Shown here one piece after another: positions 11,015 to 23,787 of a stretch of 64,000 nucleotides of DNA; within the stretch, counting starts at the first letter, position 1; each line of letters opens with the position of its first letter. This DNA is from Plasmodium brasilianum. Lineage: Eukaryota > Apicomplexa > Aconoidasida > Haemosporida > Plasmodiidae. The notes beneath the pieces are model-generated. The model was not told where the DNA came from, did not search any database, and saw only the letters and a list, made by a program, of their open reading frames with translations. The translations under genes were made by a program, and so were the position numbers. The stretch is taken from NCBI RefSeq assembly GCF_023973825.1, contig NC_090119.1, forward strand, positions 1 through 64,000, written 5' to 3'.

Positions 11015-14000
11015 TTAAATTTTCGGGTAGCTATTGTAATACATATGGTCCAAATCGTTTAAAAGCAATTCCTCATTGTTCCTGTGATTATAATTATTTC
11101 CATAAAATTTACATAAATTATTTATTAAATACATATTTTGGCTATTTATAAAATTGGTGCTATTATTTTTTGCACCTCCCATATATTCATATGCGCTATT
11201 TTGCAAATTATGAATATATGAAATTAAGTTATTCTGATAGTTCATAATTTCTTTGTTAAAATGGGTAAAATTGTTGTCAAATTTAAAATTTTCATTATTT
11301 TTATTTACAGTTTTCTTCAGCTGGTATAAATGTTTCTTCTGGTATTGTGCATCATGCACATTTTTAAAATTGCCATAAACACTTTTCACTAAATTTACAT
11401 ATGCTGATTCAGCATTACATTTTTCGAAACATTTTGTGTTTCCCGGATTTATATCAGCATTAAGGTTTGCGCTTATGTTTGTATTCGCGTTTGTATGCGC
11501 GTTTGTATGCGTGTTTGTGTATGCGTGTATATATGTGATATTGTTTTTTTTCTTTATTTTTTTTTTTTTGCTAGCTTTTTTGTTTTGATTTTCCGTTTCA
11601 TTTGCAGTTGGATCATTTGATATATAGTTATTTTGGTTATTAAAAAATTTTAAATTATTTCTTGCATTGTTCAAAAGATGATCAGTAAACATATTTTTAC
11701 TACTACTATAAGGAATGTTTTGATGCTCACTATTATTATATCTCACGGGGTAATTATAACTGGTAAAAGCAAAGTTACCATTAGTTCTGTTTAAAGTATT
11801 TTTCCCATCTTTTATTAACACTTTTTTATTGTTAGTAATGGAAGTGGCAATTTTATTATTCCTTTCTGAATAATCTGCGAATTGATGAAAAATTTTATTA
11901 TCTCTGTTAATATTATTATTTGAAATGTTTTTCAAAGGATCTCTTCTTGTTTTCACAATTTTATAATTGCTTTTTTTCCTGCTGTGATCTTTTCCTTTTA
12001 TAGTACATACTTTTTCCTCATTAGGATTGTTGTTATACTCTTTTTTTTTGTCATATGTAAAAGGATAATTTTTATTTTTCCCTGTTTGTAAAATATTATT
12101 ACTGCTACCAAGGTGATACATCGATTTTAAATGTGTGCCTTCATTGTTATATGTTTGATACATCGCTTTAACTTGCGCGTTATCAATATTACTACTATTT
12201 AGAGTAGTATGCTTTATATTTTCTTCCTCCTGTAATAATTTCTTTTTTAATTTTCTGTATGTTTTTTTTTTTTCTTTTTCTTCTTCAACAATATAATCAT
12301 ATTTAAATTTCGAAATTATATCATTCTTATACATATATTTAATTAAATAGAAAAAAACTCCTCCATCGCTTCTTTTCCCTTGTTTATTAACCAAATTTAT
12401 ACCACCGTAATTCTGAATCAAAATTGTTTTTTCTAATAAACTTAAAGAAATATATACACCTAAGGCATCAACAACGCGTCGTATTTGATCTCTATTTGGT
12501 TCCTTCAAAATTGTGCTAATAGTTGTTGTCAAAATATCTTTAATCATTTTGTTGTCATTATAAAACTCTTTCGGATCCATTTTATTTTCATCACTGTCTC
12601 CCACTGCAATATTTTTATCATTCACGCAGTTTATTTCTTCATTACTTCCTCCCATTGTATCATCTTCATTTTTAGTTGTCTTCTCCAGTATACTACGTTC
12701 GCTCGGTTTGCGCTCACTCTGTTTATGTTCGCCTTGAGTGTTTTCATCCTGCCGTTTTTCCTCCTTTTCAATCGCTACACAGATTTTACCACCATCCTCT
12801 TTCTTGTCAACTTGATTATCTGCATTTACTGCACTCTCTGCATTTACTGCATTATCTGCATTTACTGCACTCTCTGCATTTACTGCACTCTCTGCATTTA
12901 CTGCACTCTCTGCATTTACTGCACTCTCTGCATTTACTGCATTATCTGCATTTACTGCATTTACTGCATTTACTGCATTCTCTGTACCCTTTGCATTAGC
13001 ACCCCCTTTACCACTGCAGTCACTCTCAGGGTTAATCACATCCAGATCATGCGGATTAAAATTTTCATTGATATATTTCGTTAAGAATTTTCTAATAGAT
13101 TTAAACTTCTTTATTCTTGCTATATCCAAAGGGCTCATATTATAAATGTCTTTTTTCTGAACGAAACTTCTATTTTCTACTAGAATTTTTACATTTTCTA
13201 AAACACCACCTAAACAAGCTGCATGTATAGGTAATCTATTGTGAACATCAAAAATATTAATATTTGCTTTTTCTTCATAAATTAAAAATTTTACATAATC
13301 TGTATTATTTCTATAACATGCATAATGAAGAGCAGTTCTATTCGACAAATCTGTGTCATTGATCTTTGCCCCAAACTTAAGAAACATTTTCGTTATTTCT
13401 TTGTTTCCTTTAATGGCTGCAAAATGTATACACATACTGGCCGTAGTTTTCCCTCTATTAGGTGACAAGGAATGAGGTAACAATGCATGTATGTTAGCAC
13501 CATTCTTTAACAATAATTCTGTTATGTCTTTATGCATTTTTGTAACTGCAATATGTAAAGGAGTCCAATGTTTATAATCAGATATATTTACTTTTGCTCC
13601 ATTTTTTATTAACAATTCACAAATATCATAATAACCACCTGCACATGCATAATGTAAGGCTCTTCTTCCAATTTTATCAAAATAGTTAACATCAACTTCT
13701 TTTTCTAGACACTTTTTCACAACAGTTATATTGTCCAAATAAGCACCATGTAGCAAAGCTCTATTTATATCTGGCAAACTTAACCCAGGTGGTATGGTCA
13801 CATTCATTTTGTGACTCTCTTCAAATACGTTACTTGTATTCTCTTCATGTGTTTGCTTTTTAGAAGAGTCTTCTTCATTCTCTTTTACTTTGACAATGAT
13901 ATGTTCAAGAAATTTCCCCTCGTAGGACTGTACATCGGCTTGAGCATCGACCTGAATGTCAACCAGAACATCTGCTTGAGCATCGTCTTTTATATCAACA

Positions 14001-16042
14001 TGAATATCAGTCAGCCCCTCCTTCTTCTCACTCGATTGTTCGTTCATTTCCCTTCCTGCTAATCGTCCTTCCACGTTTTCACTTATCAACATATTAAACT
14101 TGTCATATTCTTCAATTATAACTTTGCTGGAGTCGTCTAAGATATGTTCGATGTCCTTTTCCAAGGACTGCTCATTATTATTATTATTATTATTATCACT
14201 TAAAAAAGGAAAATTTTCTTTTTCATCTTTTTGCAATGTTGCAAGTGTATTCAAATTTTCATCATTTATACTCATTTTAAAAATATTGCTAAGTTCATCA
14301 AAATTTTCATTAATATTATTTAAAGAAAATTCATTTAAAACATCCATCAAATACTTATTTCCATAATATTTTACACAATAATCTATAAACTTATGTATTT
14401 CATGATTAACCTCAAAATTTCTTGTCTGTTCTTTTTCATCATTTATATTTGTAAGAATATTTTCTTTTCCCCTATTTACAAAGTTATGGTTATTTTCACC
14501 TATGAAGAATTTTCCGTTAGGGCCATTTCCTCCTACATCCCTTTTGTTTTTATTTCCATTTGGCATATTGTAAAACAGGAAGTTGTTATCCTTGTTATAG
14601 TACTTGTTCTGAACATCTGTGTAGTTGTAATTTGCACTGTTCTTGTCTTTGTAAAGGTGTGAATACATTCCGTCATTCTTCATTGCATTATTATTTACTT
14701 CAGGCGTGCGATAGTTCGCTTCGGTTTCATCCATATTATTGTAGTTTCCATTATAACTTCTAATACCGCTAACACCTCCAATGCTGCTAACACCTCCAAT
14801 ACCGCTAACACCTCCAATACCGCTAACACCTCCAATGCCGCTAACACCTCCAATGCTGCTAACACCTCCAATGCCGCTAACACCTCCAATGCCGCTAACA
14901 CTTCTAATGCCGTGAATGTTACCTTTTAAATTATTCCTTTTTCTACCCCAATTCATGTTATATTTACTTGAACCCACAACACCATTTACACTCTGCTCAA
15001 GGTTACCATCTACTTGTTGCAAGTTTTTTCTTACATTATAGTAATAGCCTTTTTTCCTATTACCTTTATTAATGACTACCATGCCCTCGTTATTTTCATA
15101 TTTAAAATTTTTACCACCTTCATAATGTACATGGTTGCTAATTAGGTCAGCCTTAGTCATTCCTTTCTTCATTTTATGAATATCATAATTGTCTTTTTGC
15201 AATTTTTGTAGTTCTGCATGCATTATATTTTTATCTAATTTCGCACTTAAGCCGCTAGTACTATATACATTACTACTAATGGTGTTCTTCTTCTTTTTTT
15301 TCTCATTATTATTATTACTATAACTGAAAATATTTTTGTTACCCATATTATTACCAATACAGCTCTGAATTTTGTTACTGTACATATTTTCATCAATATT
15401 GTACATCCTCTGCAACCGAAGTATACTTTCCATTAATATGTTTTTTTGATCATTATTTCCATAGTACATGTTACTTATATTTTTACATTCTCCCCCATCC
15501 ATATATGGTAAATTATTGTACTCGTTTAAATTGTAAAACGTTTGAGCATTATCAGATAAGTAATTTAAATATGTCTGATTATTCATGTCGCTGTTATATT
15601 TCCTTTCGGTATTTTTTGACAGCTGTAGTAAGCTCTTTTTGAATTGACCATACATTAAGTTCATATGATAGTTACTAGGAGCATGTCCACTAGTGTCTAC
15701 ATTTTCGTTTGTGTTTACATTCCTGCAGAAGTTGTTATTTAACTTTTTGGAGTAAGATCTATATATATTATTGCCTCCACGAATTGTTTTTCCGAAATTT
15801 TCATTTTTTTCTTTATTTATATTACCACTTACTATATTATATGTTTGATAATTAATATTTGCGCCCTTGGTATAATGTTCACTTTTATTTTTAAAAGAAT
15901 TTATTTCCCTATTTTTTATTATTCCTTTTTTCAAATTTTGACACATTTTCGATACTTTGTTTTCCTCCTTTTTTGCATCAACAGTTATACCATTGCACAA
16001 GTTGGTTCCGCTAACATTTTCCAGGACAGTTCCTTTTTTTTT

Positions 16043-16080
<38 letters not shown>

Positions 16081-17179
16081 TACTATCAGCATTACTACTA
16101 ATTGCGGTGGTAATACTTGCATTTTCGTTCATAATATCACTGCGAACTTCTGTAATATTATTGATATTTCCAATGCTTATGTTTACATCTTTGCAAACTT
16201 GTTTAGTACTTTCGATGAGTTGATTATTATTTTTTCCTTTTTCCGTCGCTTTTTCTTTCCTTTTCTCCTTTTCTATCTCCTTCTCTGTCTCCTTCTCTGT
16301 CTCCTTCTTTGTCTCCTTCTTTGTCTCCTTCTCTTTTTCGTTCTCTTTTTTGTTCTGTTTCTCGTTATCCTTCCCTTTTTTTCTTTTTTTTTTCCCCTTC
16401 TTTTTTTTCGTGTTAGTTTCGTTACACACATTTTTATCAACAACTTGCTCATTTTTGTTTATATTATTCGTATCTGCTTCTTTACCATTTTCAGCTTTAC
16501 TCAAAGAAACAATATTATTTACATTTTTTTTTTTTTCTTGTTCGCTTGACTTAACCTTTTCCTTATTATTCATATCATCCTTCTTTACATTCTTATCAAT
16601 TTTTGTTATCCTCTTTTTAAAATACGTACAATTCGTAGGGGAAAAATGTTCATAACTGTAACTTTTGGTCGACCAAAAATTGGTATAATTCACTTTTTTA
16701 CTATTATTATAATAATAATAATTATTATTACTATTATTATTACTATAGTTACTATGATTATAGTAGCACTTATCGTAGTTTTCTTTATTTTGAGCTTTAT
16801 ATTTACTGTTAATGATGTTGTCCTTTTTAATGCTTTTCAAATCCATTGAATTATTAGCTTCATTTCCCTTATAGTTGTTATTTTGTCTGATACTGTTACT
16901 ACTTGTGTTATTTCTACTGCTAATGTTAGTACTTATGGTATTATTCCCACAGATCACATTAGTACTTCCGCTATCATTATTATCTTTCTTGTCCTTTTTG
17001 TCGTCTATCTTACTGTTGTTGCTTCTTTCTTCTTTATCATTTCTACTGTCTATCTTAAAACATGATGTGCCATTTTTACTACAATTGACAACTGTAGTAA
17101 TACTACTACCGCTAGCATTGATGCACTTGTTTACCTCTTTTTTGTTAGTTTCTTTCTGTGAATTATTTTGTATGTCCAT
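11015..17179 (-). CDS. Ankyrin-repeat protein with a PHAX-type RNA-binding domain
   Basis: Single open frame of 2054 residues starting MDIQNNSQK. Residues about 1140-1365 form five to six ankyrin repeats with typical cores (RRALHYACAGGYYDICELLI, WTPLHIAV, RTALHYACYRNN, RLPIHAACLGG). Residues about 1545-1645 match the PHAX RNA-binding domain (RNA_GG_bind): EPNRDQIRRVVDALG, then LLEKT.....YGG and KRSDGGVFFYLIKY, followed by a basic KKTYRKLKKK tail. In animals PHAX binds capped snRNA/snoRNA and adapts it for nuclear export. Here that domain is attached to ankyrin repeats instead of the usual PHAX context. The remainder is Asn/Lys-rich low complexity, with a poly-Lys block (16038-16078), a GIGGVS repeat and a NAVNAES repeat. 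Another exon after a CATAT|GTATTA donor near the end is possible but not needed. The role in RNA binding is inferred. Confidence 0.85.
12820..12985. repeat. 18-bp coding repeat (NAVNAES)
   Basis: About nine 18-bp units in the ankyrin/PHAX gene encode alternating Asn-Ala-Val-Asn-Ala-Glu-Ser or Asp units, just after the ankyrin block and before the PHAX-like domain. Confidence 0.85.
14762..14908. repeat. 18-bp coding repeat (GIGGVS)
   Basis: Eight near-identical 18-bp units in the ankyrin/PHAX gene encode Gly-Ile-Gly-Gly-Val-Ser. They are unusually GC-rich compared with their surroundings, which suggests recent expansion. Confidence 0.85.
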
Positions 17180-20100
17180 CTTCGAAATATATTCTTATTT
17201 TTCAATATGCTTACTTTATTTGTTAAACGTGGGGTATTGTGTATTGGGTATTATGTAATACACGCTTTTTGTTACGTACTATTTGGTACTTTACACGTAC
17301 TGTATATTATGTCCTCATAACGTTCATATCATTTAAAAAAACACACATTTGTACGTATACATATATACATATGTGCAAATAAGTAGTTCTCAATATATTT
17401 AAGCTCTTTTGTAATGTCCTTTCTTTCTTTCTTTCTTTCTTTTTTTTTTTTTTTTGTTTAATTAGAAATGTTCAGAAATGTTATTTCGGAAAAAGTTCTA
17501 TTTATTTCATGAATTCATTATATTTTTTTATTTTATTTTCCAATTCCATGGTTCAAAAAAGAATTGTTTAAAATAACGATGGTGAAATATCGTTTTATTT
17601 TATAAGCGCGCATGCGAATGTATATGTATACATTTGTTCATGTGACCATACATGTATATATGTATATATCCATATGTATGTATACGTATGGATATGTGTA
17701 CAGTTCGCCTTTTTGTATTTCTTAAAAACGTTTTAACAAAAAAGAAAAGAGAGGTGTTAAAACAAAATGCTATATAGCTAAATTTTTAATTATCAAATAA
17801 CCTGAACAGTTCATATTTATACCTTTCAATATAAATGCACATTTTCTAAGTTGCAAAAAAAAAAAAAAAAAAAAAAAATTCAATGAAAAAATTAATCCCT
17901 TATTATTCTGACGTGTTTTCAATTGTACATATATATACATATATGTATATATATATATATAAATATGCTAACCTAATGTGTGAATATTACCAATACTTTT
18001 TTGTGAAAAGTATTTTTTTTTTTTTATCTTTTCATAAAGAAATATTGAAATATAAGTAGCATTTATGTGTTGGTCGTATTGTTTAGTAAAATTATATATA
18101 TGTATATAAATATACATATATATGTAAATTATTTTTTTTTTCGCTTTAATAACTTTTGTAAGTTTTTTTTTTTTTTTTTTTTTTTGCATGTACGCTGGAA
18201 AATATTGTTCATAAGTTTTTGATAAAAAAATTGTATTTTTAACTCTTTATATTAAATTTGTACCTCAATGTTCATAAGGAATATGCTTGTTCCATAATTA
18301 ATTATGCATGTATATTTTTTTTTTTTTTTTTTTTTTTTTATCTATTAGAAATTAAGAATAATGCTATTTTAGCTGAGAAAATAATTTTACATGTGTAATT
18401 ATATTTATCCAAATATATTTTTGAGAATGCGCTTTTTTCATATTTAAGCTTTGTTAATTATGTATATTTCCACTTTTTGTTTGATTAAAAGAATAGGAAA
18501 ATTGTGAACTTATAAATGTACGTATATAAATAGATTGTACATATACTTTAATCGCAGAGATATATAACCTTCTTGGACATTTTTCAGCGATCTCCAAAAA
18601 AATAAGAAAATAAGAAAATAGGAAAAACAAGCATAAGTAAGAAGAAGTAGGCAGAACGGGAAAACATATTAATAACTTATTTATTATTTTTGTATGTAAC
18701 GTTTCATAAGTATTCCTGCTAAGTTTGAGGAGTACAACTTATTTAAAAGTAAATGTTAATACCGTTCTATATAAATTCATAATAAAGATACCGTAATTTT
18801 TACGTTCGCCTTTCCATATAATAAAACTTTTATTTCATTAAACAAGAAATTTTTTTATATATTATATAATAAAAATACTGCGTTATAGTAACTAGTATAA
18901 AACTACTATTTTTAATATGCTTAACGCGTTATGTATACCTTGATTAGTCATAAATTTTAAAGTAAAATAAATTTAAAAAAAAAAAAATAAAAACACAACA
19001 GTACAAGCATAAAAGACCACATATAAAAAATATCATACATAGATCGAACTAATGGCTAAATAAAAAAAATTCCGCGTGTCATTGTATGTATATATATATA
19101 TATGTATATATAAAAGTTAAATTTATTTTTTTATAAAACGCGTACAAAGGTATTTTTTACAATTGTATAAATACCGACTGAATAGTGTATGCATAATATA
19201 TACTGTTGTTTTCTTTAATGTTTGCAAAACATATGAATTATGTACATATCATGTGCTTACGTGATAGTAATATATATAACATATGCTAATGTGTACAAAA
19301 AGTTTTAATAATAAATCGAAAGCTCTATGTAAGTACGAGCTCCTATATTTATAGACACAAAAATCGAAGGGTATTAACATGCCCTTTAATGATATAAATT
19401 TTTTTTTTTGATTAAAAGAATTTGTAATATTTTGTTATTTTCAAAAAGCAGCAAACAGTAAATGTCGTTATTTTAACAAACGATATTAACTATTTATATC
19501 TGAGACATAAGCACATAAACTAAAAAAAAAAAAAAAAAAAAAAACACACCAGTTCTTGAAATACTGTGTGTTTTACTTTTAAATTTTGCAAAAACATTCA
19601 AATTTATTTTTTAAAGCAACAAATGTATAATTAAAATTTTAAAGAAAATATAGCTTAAAATCTTGCATTACATAAATGCAATTATTATTTAAATTTTTAC
19701 AAAATAATTGTTTGATAGGAAAGAAATATTGTATAAATATGTTATTTAAAGAAATTTGTCCCCAATTGTGCATATATATAAATATATTATATATGCATGT
19801 ATAAACATGTGTGGGCAATATAACACATGTGTTCTTTGTGCTTTGTACTGTTTTTAATTCGCGATAATAAATAAAAACCATAATTTAAGAAAAAAAAAAA
19901 AATGGAAACATTAGTATAACATTTGTAAAAAATTTTACATAAAAAAAGGTAGCAACTACGGGTATATAGTGGTAACATAATTGTTCATTAATTTTAATTT
20001 GTTCTTTTTCTATTCGGTTGTACGTTTATATATATAATATTTCCGCTTCAGCAAACTTTTATTATAGCTGTTTTTTTTTTTTTTTTTTTTTTTTTGCAGA

Positions 20101-21767
20101 AATGAAATTGTATAGCAAGCTATAAATTTGTTTCCATGAAAATCTTGTTCTTTTGCTCTGATGTTATATTGACGTTTAAAAAAGAAAATAACAATTGTTA
20201 AAAATAAATATTTAAATAATGGTGTTATTTTTCCACTACGAATATTATAAAATCGATTTTTCACAGTTATTCATACAAATATGTAAGTATAAAAATATAT
20301 AAATAAGTACATGTATTTATATATATACATATGTATAAATGTACACTTGCAGCATATACCCTTACGAACTTTTATTTTTTTTTTCTAACTTGCAATGATG
20401 ATAGCATAAAAAATATGTGAAGGATACTCAGAATTTTTCAGAGTATTGAAACATAATAACGTAAATACTGTAATAAAGTTTTTTAAATATTTATTCCCCC
20501 TTTTTTGGCATTAATTTTTTATATAAAAAAGTTAAATTCCAAAAGGAAGAAATACTTATTTTACATATACGATGAATTAATAAAAAGAGAAATATAAGCA
20601 CGCTGGTATAAATAATTACGACACGCAACTATACCTTTGTTCCATTTTAAAATTGCATGCTTTCACAAAAAATATTTTAATTATTTAGGGATTGTCATAT
20701 CAAGAACAGTGCAATATAGTAATTTTATATCATTTATTTTTCTTTAACCACATTTTACATCTTTCGTTTTTAATAAAATACACGTTGAAAACATACATTA
20801 CCATGGTACGAAAAAGAGCATACATACATATAAATATATATCTACGCAAAATATGAAATAATCGGTTTGAGCAAAATGTGTCTTAATATGTTTAAGTGAA
20901 TTAATCTTCTTTCTAAGAACGTTTTGTTAAGCATGTATTATAACAATGTGTTCAGTTTATCTGCATTTCTTGTAATTTGTGTTTTTTGACTATTATAAAA
21001 TATTATATATATTTATATATATACATATATGAAAAAAAAAAAAAAAAAAATAAAGATTAACAAAAAAAAAAGTTGAAATGTTTAAAAAAAAAAAAAAAAA
21101 AAAAAGCTCGCTATAATATAATGGCAAACCAATCCAACTCCTTTACATTTTTATTATTTTTTTTATTAAAAGATGGTTAACGCATTTATTCTATAAATAT
21201 ATGACAAATATATTTTAAATAATTTCTTTTGTTTTATAAAAAATCTTATTTTCATAATATGCTCACTTTTTAACCACCAGCTGTTTGTGAATGAATATAT
21301 TTATATATGTACTCGCGTAATCATTTATTCGGGAGCAACTAATAAATTAAGTTGCACGATAGTACGGACAATTTATAATTTAGTGGTAATAATATATACA
21401 TAATTTCGTTTAATGTGGAATCATGTTATTATACCTATGACACTTCATATATCATCAATTTTTATATGTTTTAAAATGTATGTATTTTTTTTTTTTTTCT
21501 CCATAAATCTTATAGCCAAGTGAATATACGCGCATGTGAATATGTATGTATAGCGGACGTATATATATATATATATATATATAATACATATATTTAGCAC
21601 ATATATACAATACATACATAAGAATAATACATACATATTTTGTGTATTATATATATACACATAATCATACTTTTGTATGCCATATGGATTAATGTATATG
21701 GCATAAAATCAAAAATCTGTTTTAGTAAACCTTAGCATATATGTTATTTTTTGCTTTTATTTTGAAA

Positions 21768-21800
<33 letters not shown>

Positions 21801-22824
21801 TTTGCTATATATACATTTTTTTATTCTGTTGTATTTTTAAGTACATGTACAAACATTTTTTATTTTACATTAAAAACGTGAAGGATATAACCAAAATAGA
21901 ATATATATACGTATATATATAAATGGAATGATTTAATTTAATTTACTTTTTTTTTTTTTTTATCTTTTCATTTAATTAATTATATATATCAATGTATATT
22001 AATTTATGTTAATATATGAGAATATATGTCAATCCATGTTAATACATGTCTATACCTGTAAATAGATGTTAACACATGTTAGCAAAAATTAGGATATTAT
22101 GATATGCTTTTGTATATATCAGTTAATGTTATTATTTGTTCTTATATGTAAATATATATCAACATGTATTATTTTATATGAGTACAAGTTAATATTTGTT
22201 TGTGTATGTGCTTTGATATTATCTTTGCTTGAAGTTCCTAGGAATAATCTTTTTGCCTGTATCAAACTTGCATTGTATGTAAATAGATATATACATAAAG
22301 ATATATATTTATGTTCTTTTTCATTTATCTTCCCCATATGTAAAATGCGATTATGTATACATACATATATATATATTTTAACTTCGTTTTTTCTTTTTTC
22401 TATTATCTGTTACGTATGAAAATGAAAAAATAAATGAGTTTAAATTAATAATAAACCAAGCAAAATATAAAATTCGTAAGTTATTTGCAACACCAACGAG
22501 AAATAAACATAATGTTTATCGACTTTTTTATTTTGTTTTTTAAATGTCACATTCGTAATGTGAAATGTATTAAAATACATATATTTATTATAAACATTTG
22601 TAAACCCTTACACATGTTTATACACTAATATATTTATATATACATGTTTTATATGCATTTAACTTTAGAGATTTACAATTTTTTGGGAGTTTGATACTTT
22701 TCATAATTCTACAGAGTAGACCTTTTTAAGTATTTGCAAGTATAATTATATGAATATCTATATATATAAATATACGTGTATGTAGATATAAATATGCATA
22801 TATGTAGGTACATATGTATATATA

Positions 22825-22865
<41 letters not shown>

Positions 22866-23787
22866 GTATCTTTTTTATTTTTTACAAATTTAGTTATAGT
22901 TTTATTTGTTAAAGTTATATAATGTCTTTTTCTTTTTTTTTTTCATTCTGCTACCACTTCATTCATTAGTAGCTATTTACTAATTATCCTTAATATATTG
23001 CATATATATATATATATAGCATTTATGACGTATATGTATTTATATGTATAATCAATTCCTTACCTTTATCATGTGAGAGGGCCTCTCATCTCACACATAC
23101 ATTATAAAGAATAAAGTTTTTATAAATTAGTGCACGCAATGTGGTTGTTTTGTATTGAACTTAAAATATAAACATATAAAAATACGAAAAAATGAATTAA
23201 TTTGTTTTTAATGACGTTAAGGAGTGTGCATATATACTATACAGTTTATTTTTACACGTCCACTCAAATACAGTGGTTGCCTACTTATATGTATCCCTCA
23301 TAAACAATAGAAGAATAATGTCAAGAAAAATTTTAAATATTATAATAATATTTTTTTTTTTTCTTCACAAATATTATAAGTATTGTTATTCATGAAAGAG
23401 ATTTGTAAAAAATTAATTATTCATTTTCTTTTGCTAATATTTTAGAAATATGTGTATGTATGTATGTATATGTGAACGTATATGTAAACGTATATGTAAA
23501 CGTATATGTAAACGTATATGTAAACGTATATGTAAACGTATATGTAAACGTATATGTATATATAAATTAAACTGTCTAACGAATCACTTTGCTTATACGT
23601 ATTATGAACTTTTTCACAACCCTTTCCAAATGATTACAAATGTATTTATTATATACACATTAATGCATTTATAAGATATCATGGATTCTTTTTTTTTTTC
23701 TTCTCGCATCCTCTATAATCCTTTCTTTTAATATCCCCTTTTTTTAAATATTCTTTTTTTTTTTTTTTACCAAAAATATTATACCAA
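17180..23787. other. 6.6-kb intergenic region between divergent genes
   Basis: It separates the start of the ankyrin/PHAX gene (minus) from the start of the CELF-type gene (plus), so it should contain both promoters and 5' UTRs. It is full of poly-A/T tracts and (TA)n (for example 22829-22862). A few open frames of 60-106 codons exist (20010-20264 minus, 22099-22419 plus) but have no splice context or recognisable product. The length is large for one bidirectional promoter, so an untranslated RNA or a missed multi-exon gene is possible. Confidence 0.5.
23468..23560. repeat. 12-bp tandem repeat (CGTATATGTAAA)
   Basis: About seven copies of a 12-bp unit lie about 230 bp upstream of the CELF-type gene start, possibly in its 5' UTR or promoter. 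Confidence 0.85.

Noticed and set aside
12485..17258. Plus-strand ORFs opposite the ankyrin/PHAX gene
   Set aside because: They mirror low-complexity codons and tandem repeats of the minus-strand gene.
20010..20264. 84-codon minus-strand ORF with a hydrophobic helix
   Set aside because: It runs into a poly-Lys stretch from a poly-T tract; no family or splice support, although a single exon of an unknown gene cannot be excluded.
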